Positions 27,809 through 34,646 of a stretch of 64,000 nt of DNA are shown here, in pieces (the stretch's first letter is position 1; every line of letters starts with the position of its first letter). The DNA lies in NCBI GenBank assembly GCA_951813065.1, contig CATOTH010000006.1, positions 62,001-126,000 on the forward strand, written 5' to 3'. A program made the position numbers and the translations under genes. This DNA is from an uncultured Bryobacterales bacterium. Lineage in GTDB: Bacteria; Acidobacteriota; Terriglobia; Bryobacterales; UBA6623. The notes below the pieces were generated by a model. The model was not told the origin of the DNA and searched no databases. It worked only from the letters and a program-made list of their open reading frames with translations.

Positions 27809-27825
27809 CTCCGGGCCCGCCATCG
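27809..27825 (+). repeat. Right attachment site (att core)
   Basis: Exact copy of the 17 bp CTCCGGGCCCGCCATCG found at the tRNA-Arg 3' end. It lies upstream of the integrase gene and ends the island. Preceding bases GGCGGGC can pair with GCCCGCC in the core. Confidence 0.85.
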
Positions 27826-27826
27826 T

Positions 27827-27852
27827 ATTCTTGCTCCACGAAAAGTCCCACA
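27827..27852 (+). repeat. Imperfect repeat next to the right att site
   Basis: Partner of 13,791-13,816 (21 of 26 identical). It lies immediately outside the right att core, on what should be chromosomal sequence. Confidence 0.45.
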
Positions 27853-28146
27853 TGATCGACGAGGCATAGGACCCGCGCACAGTACCCTTGACCCTTGCTG
27901 ACTGCCATCCGAATCCGTGTTGAGACTCCGAGGGAATCATGGTCTAGGGGACGTCAATCTTGAGTGCTCTTGCCGCCGTGGACTAGGCCAGTTGTGTGCA
28001 AAGTTCTCTCGAGGCCTTCACAGGAGAGGGGACGTCGTTATGACACTGCATGCATCACTTGGTAGTATGATCGTGTTATACCCCCCCGACGGGATTAAGA
28101 CTGTCGGGAGTTAACCCCTAGGGAGGCTCTTGAGGCTCCCTGCTTA

Positions 28147-28546
28147 TTGCTAGTGCGTAATCGAATCTTCGTCGACTTCTGGGATTTTCAACTCGCATGG
28201 AATGACTTCCACGATCCGCTACACCCTAGGATCCCATGGGATTCCGGGCTGACCGATGCACTCATGCGGCATGCTGTCAGCGCCAATGCAACCTACAACG
28301 GTTGTCATGTACTTGTGTCATTCGACCCTCAAAGTACAGCCGACGCTAGACTTCGCAAATCCCTCCATGTTATGGATGGGGTTCCTGGATATCAGGTCAC
28401 CGTCTAGGAGTAAAGGCCACGAGCGAGCTTTACCTGCGCAGCACCAAAGGTGTCGGAATCCCACTAGGACTTGCCCGCACTGTCGACGTGCCCTTCATAG
28501 CACTGTTGAGAAAGGGGCGGATACGGACCTGGCACGGATCTCGTAG
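28147..28546 (+). pseudogene. NYN-domain (PIN-like nuclease) gene, frameshifted and truncated
   Basis: The first frame (28,147-28,407) reads RNRIFVDFWDFQLAWNDF and later VMDGVPGYQVTV, the start of a NYN-domain protein with its conserved Asp near the N-terminus. A second frame (to 28,546) then supplies CPHCRRALHSTVEKGADT, the zinc-ribbon-like and following acidic motif expected further on. The halves are out of frame with each other and the end is missing. NYN proteins are predicted RNases; this copy cannot be whole. Confidence 0.65.
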
Positions 28547-28602
28547 AGCGCGTTTCTCGAAGTGGGAGCGGTCTGGGGCACCCTCGGATTTCGCCCTCTG
28601 CG

Positions 28603-28894
28603 GCGGCCTAGTCGCGGGAGGCAGGCGCGCCCGGAACGCGGCCCGACAACCCCAGCCCCATGAGCAGGCCTTCCACACGCGCAAACCGCCGATCCACGTC
28701 ATCCAAGCGAGCCGACAACCGGAGCCCGAGCCACAGCAGCGCCACGCCCACGCTCAGGATGCCAGTCAGCTCCGCGCTCATGGCTACAGCCTACCAGCCG
28801 CGACCGGCGCACCCGTGCAGGGCAGGGCTAGGGTCGGCTTTGCGTAGGGCACCGTGGCCCGTGCACTCCTTGTGAGCAAAGAACAAGGCCCCGC
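28603..28894 (-). repeat. Repeat copy 2, homologous to 26,163-26,457
   Basis: About 290 bp homologous to the segment inside the island, in the same orientation. It contains the intact version of the small membrane-protein gene. The two copies lie about 2.4 kb apart and flank the integrase and right att site. Confidence 0.7.
28608..28781 (-). CDS. Small membrane protein, 57 aa
   Basis: Starts MSAELTGILSVGVALLWLG at ATG 28,781 and ends GRVPGAPASRD at 28,608. Residues about 5-22 form one transmembrane helix, followed by a short amphipathic, coiled-coil-like helix (SARLDDVDRRFARVEGLL). Similar tiny proteins (helix plus coiled coil, resembling holin/XhlA-like peptides) are common near mobile regions, but I know no function. 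It is the intact twin of the degraded copy inside the island. Good conservation of the protein relative to DNA drift supports that it was real. Confidence 0.62.
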   Translation of the reverse strand: MSAELTGILSVGVALLWLGLRLSARLDDVDRRFARVEGLLMGLGLSGRVPGAPASRD

Positions 28895-28924
28895 CGATGC
28901 TCTTTCGAACCGATCAGCCGGGCC

Positions 28925-29740
28925 CTACTGCGGAGGATTGCTCACCCGCCGCCGCATCCCTTCGAGGTTGTCTAGGTAGAGTTGCCGGTAGCCTGCGTGA
29001 TCCAAGCCGAAAGGGGTGTTCCCCGGTCGGAAGCCCCGAAGAATCTCGTCCGGATCGTCCGCGGCGAAGCGGCGCAGGGCCGCGACCTGGCTCTCGAACA
29101 GGTCGACAAGGTGGTGGTGCTCGGCAAGCAACCGCCGCAGCACGTGCACACCGAAGGCGATGTGCCGCGCCTCGTCGCGCTGGATCAGCCGGATGCCACG
29201 TTCGAGTCCGGGGAACCGGTGGCCCCCCTCAAATATCTCATGGTAAATGGTGTAGCCAGCCTCGGCGGCCACGCCCTCGACGTAGAAGTGGTAGAGCATG
29301 ACGGCTCGAAGCAGGGCTTCCGGGCCATCGTCTTCAAGGAGCATCCGCATGGCCTGCGGCAGGCGGACCGAGAACATGTCACCGCGGAGGTCGGGGTAGG
29401 CGATCTCGACGCCTAACCGGCCCGGCAGCGCGTCGACTAGCCACCGCTCGAAGAACTGCACGTGACGCGCCTCTTCATACAGTTGCGCCGCGACGAAGAC
29501 CTCCTCCTCGATCCATCCAACTCGGCGGAAACGGATCTGCAGGGGAGCCAATTCGTGGGCAACGCCGCGTTCGCCGACTCGGAATCCGGAGACCAGCCGT
29601 AGCAAGAGCCGGCGTTCGTCGTCCGTGTGGGCCAGCCAGTCGGAGCGCTCATGAGAGAAATCGATGTCGCTGGGGTTCCAAGCGCGCTCGTGCGACGCCG
29701 TGAACAACCGCACGGGAAGCGAGTCGTTGTCGAACGGCAT
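28925..29740 (-). CDS. R2-like ligand-binding oxidase (R2lox)
   Basis: 271 residues, all-helical ferritin-like fold. Candidate metal ligands sit at E57 (in GERGV), E90 and H93 (EEARH), E155 (YVEGV), E190 and H193 (DEARH), with spacing matching the Mn/Fe site of R2lox and ribonucleotide reductase R2. The residues that form the Tyr-Val ether cross-link in R2lox are also in place as V60 and Y150, which separates it from true R2 subunits. R2lox binds a long-chain lipid-like ligand near the Mn/Fe centre; its physiological reaction is unknown. No nrdA-like partner is nearby. It lies in an accessory stretch, divergent from hicB. Confidence 0.88.
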   Translation of the reverse strand: MPFDNDSLPVRLFTASHERAWNPSDIDFSHERSDWLAHTDDERRLLLRLVSGFRVGERGVAHELAPLQIRFRRVGWIEEEVFVAAQLYEEARHVQFFERWLVDALPGRLGVEIAYPDLRGDMFSVRLPQAMRMLLEDDGPEALLRAVMLYHFYVEGVAAEAGYTIYHEIFEGGHRFPGLERGIRLIQRDEARHIAFGVHVLRRLLAEHHHLVDLFESQVAALRRFAADDPDEILRGFRPGNTPFGLDHAGYRQLYLDNLEGMRRRVSNPPQ

Positions 29741-30069
29741 TGGTGTCGTCCCCTGTTCTTGACGGTAGCGCAGGTCGGCAGTCGGAGATCGGTCGAGTGT
29801 TCGCCGCAGCCGCCCGGGAGGAGGCTGAGCGGATCAGCTGTGGGGATGAACCGCGTCCTCCCGCAAGCAGGCGAAGGTGTCGATCAGTTAGTAGTTTCCG
29901 TTACTGGAATGAAGGTATCCGAGTCCGCGAGCTTGGTCTGGTCCACTATCGTACGAGACCCTCGAGCGGTACGGTTCTTGTGCGCTATCCCACGTCGCCG
30001 GATCGGTCTTTACGTTGGCGCTCGGTTGCATTTCCGATAGCGGCGCTAGGAATAGGATCGTGGAGAATA

Positions 30070-30306
30070 ATGGCACAAGAGATGAGAGTGATGGCCGGAA
30101 CTGAGATCATCTTCGAGGTCACGGAGGACGAGGTTGGTGGGTATTCGGCATCTGCGCTCGGGTACGGCATCCACACGCAAGGTGACTCCGTTGACGAGAT
30201 TCGTCGCAACGTCAGGGAAGCCGTTGACTGCTATTTCGAGGAGGGCCTGCCCCGGCCGAAGCTGATTCGCCTGCACTTTGTCCGGGATGAAGTTCTGGCG
30301 GGGTGA
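30070..30306 (+). CDS. hicB: HicB-family antitoxin
   Basis: 78 residues from ATG 30,070 (MAQEMRVMAGTEIIFEV). The beta-alpha-beta partial RNase-H-like fold is visible: a first strand with IIFEVTEDEVGGYSASALG and a helix SVDEIRRNVREAVDCYF, ending PKLIRLHFVRDEVLAG. This is the short HicB form without a DNA-binding tail. The downstream hicA overlaps it by 4 bp but is broken, so the antitoxin is intact without a working partner. Confidence 0.8.
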   Translation: MAQEMRVMAGTEIIFEVTEDEVGGYSASALGYGIHTQGDSVDEIRRNVREAVDCYFEEGLPRPKLIRLHFVRDEVLAG

Positions 30307-30490
30307 AACTGTTCCGCAACGTGACTGGTGCCTCCTTGCAGGTGTCTCTTCGGCGGCTGGGCTACGAGGCCGTGCGGCCGCGGTTTCCACATCCGGATCA
30401 CCACGCAGGTCAATGGCGAGCATTATGAAAAGCGTCGCCCGGCACCATGGAATGAGCCTCGAGGATCTGTTACAACTCCTTGGCTTGTGA
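30303..30490 (+). pseudogene. hicA: hicA toxin gene, frameshifted and internally deleted
   Basis: Starts at GTG 30,303 with LFRNVTGASLQVSLRRLGYE, a good HicA start. The frame is then lost; HIRITTQVNGEH continues in a second frame and SIMKSVARHHGMSLEDLL in a third. The segment between GEH and IMKSV, about a dozen residues in intact HicA, is missing. The toxin (an mRNA interferase that binds double-stranded RNA) cannot be made whole. Confidence 0.72.
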
Positions 30491-31273
30491 GGCCGCGACG
30501 GACCGGGGTCGTGGTGCGGCTAATGGGGTTGCCCCGCATGGTCAGGTCTTCTGGGGCTGGTCGAGCCGTGGGGTCGGGACGGCACCGTTCCATGGGGATC
30601 GGTTCGCGGCGGCCCTCTGGATTGAGGAACGGGCTCGGGTCTTCGTGCCCCAAGATCAGCCCATCTGGAAGCAGTCAGATCCGATAGCGGGAGTCCAAAC
30701 TAGCAGGTTACTGGCAACAAATCGCGGCGGGTCGAATCCGAGGAACTTGAAGGCCTTCTGCGGGACCGGCATTGGCCTGGTGTGCAGCGGGAAGGGTCAT
30801 TCTTGGGCCTCGCCCCACCATTTTCGACCTCAGTGTTGACCACGGGCAGGCGACGCTCCCCGCTCCAATGGACATGGCATGGTTTTCGCCTCGGGGCGTG
30901 AGAGAACTTGTCGAAGCTTGTGCCCCTTGGCCCGCTCCAGCTTCAGGGCTCCCCGTAGCGCCCGGGCCTGTTCAAAGCAATCGACGCGAAGCGCGATTAC
31001 GCCCGTCGCAGGTCTGTGCAGCGCCGCCGTCACCCTGCAAGAATCAGTCGACAGGGCGCGGAAGATCAGAGGCGTTCCGGGGCCGGGATGGGTGAGCCCG
31101 ATATAACTGAGCTGACCTCAGTCGAGTGCGATGTGCCCAGTGTTGAGAAACACGAATTCGAGGTCTCAGCCGCGCACGATTTCGACCTGATGCATTGACG
31201 CCGAAACGATGAGCGCGTCTAGGACCGGATCACCGATGCGAAGGCGCGTTCGCAGTTCCTGAGCGATCACGGC
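30491..31273. other. No recognised gene between hicA remnant and IS
   Basis: Frames are short or give proline/arginine-rich translations. I see no domain, repeat or RNA gene. Probably decayed accessory DNA. Confidence 0.55.
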
Positions 31274-31424
31274 TCTAGACTGAAGTTCCTTTTAGGTTCT
31301 ACCTCTTGAACTTGCCGCTAACACATTGATCCCACTTAGCTTCCTGTCCCTACAAGCGGTCTTGCGGCTGTTCTTGTATTCCCATGTAATTGGAATTTTG
31401 TCTGGATCTTATGTTTTAGTTGAG

Positions 31425-31454
31425 TTGACTTAGTAGAATATCACGTGCTATGAT
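31425..31454 (+). promoter_or_regulatory. Transposase promoter
   Basis: TTGACT (31,425-31,430), 18-bp spacer, TATGAT (31,449-31,454). The start site would fall at or within a base or two of the transposase ATG (31,461), predicting a leaderless transcript. Confidence 0.55.
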
Positions 31455-31460
31455 GTTCCC

Positions 31461-33185
31461 ATGTACGTGGAGACCGTCCCCAACCGCAACTCCCCGCCCG
31501 CCATCCTCCTCCGCGAAGGCTGGCGCGAGGGCTCCAAGGTCCGCAAGCGCACCCTCGCCAACCTCTCCTCCTGGCCCCCCGCTAAGATCGCCGCCCTCCG
31601 CATGCTCCTGCGCAACCAACCCCTCGTCAGCCCCGACCAGGTCTTCACCATTGCCAGCTCCCTCCCCCACGGCCACGTCGAACTCGTCCTCGAGGCCTGC
31701 CGCCGGCTGCGCCTGCCCGCCTTGCTCGACCGCCGGCCTTCCCGCCAGCGCGACTGCGTCCTCGCCATGGTGGCCCAGCGCCTGCTCCACCCCGCCTCCA
31801 AACTTGCCACCACCCGCCTCTGGCACTGCTCCACCCTGGCCCGGGAACTCGCCCTGCTCGAGGCCGACGAGGACGACCTCTACGACGCCATGGACTGGCT
31901 GCTCCAGCGCCAGCAGCGCATCGAGAAACGCCTCGCCCAACGCCACCTCGACGAGGACGCCCAGGTGCTCTACGACGTCTCCTCCAGCTACTACGAGGGC
32001 CGCACCTGCCCGCTCATGCAGTTCGGCTACAGCCGCGACGGCAAGCGCGGCCGCCCGATCGTCGTCTACGGTGTGCTGGCCGACCGTCGCGGCCGCCCGG
32101 TGGCCGTGCAGGCCTACCCCGGCAACACCGCCGATCCCACCACCGTGCCCGACCGCGTCGAGACCCTGCGCAGCCGTTTCGGACTGCAGCGGCTCGTGCT
32201 GGTCGGCGACCGCGGCATGCTGACCGACACCCAGATCGAGCACCTGCGGCAATACCCCGGCCTGGGCTGGATCTCCGCCCTGTGCCACGACGCGATCCGC
32301 AAGCTGGCCGACGAGCAGAGTGTGCAGATGTCGCTGTTCGACCAGCGCAACCTCGCCGAGATCCGCTCGCCGCTGTACCCGGGCGAGCGCCTCGTGGTCT
32401 GCTCGAACCCGGCCCTGGCCGCCCGCCGCCGGCACCAGCGCGAAGACCTGCTGGCCGCCACCGAGGAGGCCTTCGGGCGGATCCAGCGCGAGGTCCGGCG
32501 ACGCACGAAGAAGCCCTTGCAGGCCACCGCGATCGCCAAGAAGGTCGGCCGCGCGCAGCAGCGCTTCAAGGTCGGCAAGCATTTCGAGACGGTCATCGCG
32601 GACGGCCGCTTCGAGTTTGCCCGCAACGCGGTCTCGATCGAGCGCGAGGCCGCCCTGGACGGGCTGTACATCATCCGCACCAGCCAGGCCGACCTGACAG
32701 CCGCCGATGTCGTGCGCAGCTACAAGAACCTGACGCGCGTCGAGCGCGCCTTTCGCTGTCTCAAGACGGTGGACTTGATGGTGCGACCGATCCGGCACCG
32801 CGCCGAGGACCGCGTGCGGGCGCACATTTTCCTGTGCCTGCTGGCCTACTACGTGGAATGGCACCTACGGCAAGCGCTGGCACCGCTGCTGTTCCAGGAG
32901 GAGGGACTGGAAGCGTGGCAGGCGCGCCGCGATCCGGTGGCGCCGGCCAAGCCGACGCCGGCAGCGCAAGCGAAGACGAACCGCCGCGTGACGGCAGCTG
33001 GCCTGGAGTTGCACAGTTTCTCGACGCTGATGCAGGCGCTGGCAACGCGCTGCCACCATCAATGCCGCCTGCGAGACGATCCGGAGGGACCCACCGTGGA
33101 GCGCCTGACCGAGCCAACGCCCTTGCAGAAGCGGGCGCTGGAGCTCGTCCGAACGTTCCCAGTAGACGACAAGTCCAGTTGCTGA
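31461..33185 (+). CDS. IS1634-family DDE transposase
   Basis: 574 residues beginning MYVETVPNRNSPPAILLRE. DDE residues lie in YDVSSSYYEG (Asp about 173), LVLVGDRGM (second Asp) and TRVERAFRCLK (Glu). The insertion between the second Asp and the Glu is long and partly coiled, as in IS4/IS1634 transposases. The frame is intact and both terminal repeats are present, so the element may be active. A long antisense frame on the other strand (31,416-32,864) is a GC-driven shadow. Confidence 0.92.
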   Translation: MYVETVPNRNSPPAILLREGWREGSKVRKRTLANLSSWPPAKIAALRMLLRNQPLVSPDQVFTIASSLPHGHVELVLEACRRLRLPALLDRRPSRQRDCVLAMVAQRLLHPASKLATTRLWHCSTLARELALLEADEDDLYDAMDWLLQRQQRIEKRLAQRHLDEDAQVLYDVSSSYYEGRTCPLMQFGYSRDGKRGRPIVVYGVLADRRGRPVAVQAYPGNTADPTTVPDRVETLRSRFGLQRLVLVGDRGMLTDTQIEHLRQYPGLGWISALCHDAIRKLADEQSVQMSLFDQRNLAEIRSPLYPGERLVVCSNPALAARRRHQREDLLAATEEAFGRIQREVRRRTKKPLQATAIAKKVGRAQQRFKVGKHFETVIADGRFEFARNAVSIEREAALDGLYIIRTSQADLTAADVVRSYKNLTRVERAFRCLKTVDLMVRPIRHRAEDRVRAHIFLCLLAYYVEWHLRQALAPLLFQEEGLEAWQARRDPVAPAKPTPAAQAKTNRRVTAAGLELHSFSTLMQALATRCHHQCRLRDDPEGPTVERLTEPTPLQKRALELVRTFPVDDKSSC

Positions 33186-33233
33186 CAAACAGATGTGATA
33201 TGAGAGACTTACGACTGATTCTCACTAGGAACT

Positions 33234-34418
33234 TCAGTCTAGACGCAGCTTCCCAAAATGGATGTGGGTTCGCGGCGTGTCGGGAGTTCCGCTGTCCCAC
33301 ACGGCTCGGAAGTCCCCGGGCGCAACTTCCGTCAGGGTCGGATACGAGTTCTTGATACCTGCGTCATAGAAGGTCTTCTGTTCACTCCACGAGCCACCTG
33401 GCGCCTTCGTCTTGTAACGAAGAGCCATTCGTCCGCCGGGTTCTCGTTGCGCCGGACCGTCGTTATAGACGTAGATGTGTGTGCCGTTACTGGCCCGGCC
33501 AAAGTAGGCCTTGGACTTGGCGTTGTGCAGCTCGGGCTCTTCCTGGGAGACGCTCCAGGTGTGGCCGCCGTCTATGCTGATGCTGGAATAGGCGCGGGGC
33601 GGGTTTGTGGTCAGGCTGGAGTCATCGTAGTTAGCGGTCCGCATCACGATCTTGAGTTCGCCAGGGGCGTCACCCGGGGCGATGTTCCCTTCGTGCAGGA
33701 ACACTCGAGCCGTGGTTGGCTGGGGGATAAAGGCTTCGAGCTTCCACTCCAGCAGGCTCGTGCTGCTGAGGATGAAGTGGTCGCGGGACCCCCTCGGATC
33801 CTTTTGGAGAGTGTTGCGGTGGGCCGGCAGCAGGAAGAGTTGCCGACCGTCGATTTCTGTCTCAACAACACTGGCATTGGTGATTAGCGGGCCGGTGTAG
33901 CGCATGGCCAGCTCCACCGGCGTCCAAGTGCGTCCGCCGTCGGCCGTGAAGGCGGCAACGAGCTGCGATTCCTCGCTGTTCTCAAAGGCGATGGGACAGC
34001 GCATTGCGAAGCACCAAACAATGTCCTGCCCGGGCGCGCGGTAGAGAACCGGATTGGCGTAGGCGAACTGGATAGCCCCTTGACGCTGGCGGTGGTCGAA
34101 AATGGCGACGGGTTCGTCCCAGGTATCGCCGTCGTCTCGCGAGATGGTGACCAGAATATCCCCCATGTCCTTCTTCCCGTTGACCATCGCGCCGAACGCA
34201 ACGATGAGGTCCCGGTCGCGCTCCCCTTGGACGATGAAGGGTTGCCAGATGCGCCACGCGTAGGGATGTTGTGTGACGCGTCGGATAACGCTCACATCGG
34301 AAACATCGCCTTGGTAGGTTTCCGCCTCCGCAAGGGCTGCGGGGCCGCTGAGCAGCAATGCGAACTGCGCGGCGGCGACCATTCCAGTTAGCTCTTGAAT
34401 TCCGCCTCTCATAGCCAT
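33234..34418 (-). CDS. Secreted sialidase/neuraminidase-like exo-glycosidase (BNR/Asp-box)
   Basis: 394 residues from ATG 34,418, chosen because a signal-like hydrophobic segment (GMVAAAQFALLLSGPAALAEA) follows and the open frame upstream has no coding character. Asp boxes SRDDGDTW, TADGGRTW and SIDGGHTWS mark a six-bladed propeller of the sialidase/BNR type. The final codons (Leu-Asp-stop) lie inside the terminal repeat of the IS1634 element, so the original C-terminus has been replaced by a few residues. It is divergent from a GH5-like gene across a 228-bp region with a strong inverted repeat. Likely extracytoplasmic glycan degradation; the sugar cleaved is not certain. Confidence 0.83.
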   Translation of the reverse strand: MAMRGGIQELTGMVAAAQFALLLSGPAALAEAETYQGDVSDVSVIRRVTQHPYAWRIWQPFIVQGERDRDLIVAFGAMVNGKKDMGDILVTISRDDGDTWDEPVAIFDHRQRQGAIQFAYANPVLYRAPGQDIVWCFAMRCPIAFENSEESQLVAAFTADGGRTWTPVELAMRYTGPLITNASVVETEIDGRQLFLLPAHRNTLQKDPRGSRDHFILSSTSLLEWKLEAFIPQPTTARVFLHEGNIAPGDAPGELKIVMRTANYDDSSLTTNPPRAYSSISIDGGHTWSVSQEEPELHNAKSKAYFGRASNGTHIYVYNDGPAQREPGGRMALRYKTKAPGGSWSEQKTFYDAGIKNSYPTLTEVAPGDFRAVWDSGTPDTPRTHIHFGKLRLD

Positions 34419-34512
34419 CGTTCCAAGGTAGCGTAGCGGCGGTGTCGGCGTCAGCCGCACTGCCCGTCCAGCCTGATGGATTCGGGTCACGCTCGCGAGG
34501 CCCAGCTGTTCT

Positions 34513-34555
34513 CCGCCTCTCGTGCCTCCGCGCTGGCCGGCGGCACGAGAGGCGG
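34513..34555. repeat. 14-bp perfect inverted repeat between divergent glycosidase genes
   Basis: CCGCCTCTCGTGCC (34,513-34,526) is followed after 15 bp by its exact reverse complement GGCACGAGAGGCGG (34,542-34,555). It lies between the start of the sialidase-like gene (34,418) and that of the GH5-like gene (34,647). The location suits an operator controlling both; it is not at a gene end, so a terminator is less likely. Confidence 0.7.
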
Positions 34556-34646
34556 GGGGATGCCAATTCGGATTCTCCGTCCTCACGGACGCGAGCGTGT
34601 TCGTTTCCACTTGGCTAGAATGGCGCTTTAGCTTCGGGAAGGAGTC

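Larger units (their letters stand above)
13727..27825 (+). mobile_element. tRNA-Arg-integrated genomic island carrying a five-gene helicase/ATPase cassette
   Basis: The 14.1-kb segment is bounded by the exact 17-bp repeat of the tRNA-Arg 3' end. A tyrosine recombinase lies just inside the right boundary (26,484-27,662). Contents from left: degraded coding remnants, a conserved hypothetical gene, an IS110 scrap, the UvrD-like/unknown/ATPase/ATPase/Lhr-like cassette, a HigBA pair, a decayed duplicate of a small membrane gene, and the integrase. The integrase sits at the end away from the tRNA and reads inward. No conjugation or phage structural genes are seen, so it is an integrative island rather than a prophage or ICE. 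Confidence 0.85.
31274..33243 (+). mobile_element. Intact IS1634-type insertion sequence
   Basis: Terminal inverted repeats TCTAGACTGAAGTTCCT (31,274-31,290) and its exact reverse complement (33,227-33,243) enclose one transposase gene. The total is 1,970 bp. No clear target duplication is visible. A truncated second copy lies at 53,305-53,755. Confidence 0.85.

Noticed and set aside
27663..27908. Upstream extension of the integrase frame
   Set aside because: It reads through the att site; the DUF4102-type start is at 27,662.
28081..28140. Two short stem-loops (CCCGAC/GTCGGG and GGGAG/CTCCC) as a riboswitch or terminator
   Set aside because: Stems of five or six bp without a T-run and next to a pseudogene; too weak to call.
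31416..32864. 482-aa minus-strand frame opposite the IS1634 transposase
   Set aside because: Shadow frame rich in Gly/Ala/Val repeats; the plus strand encodes an intact transposase.
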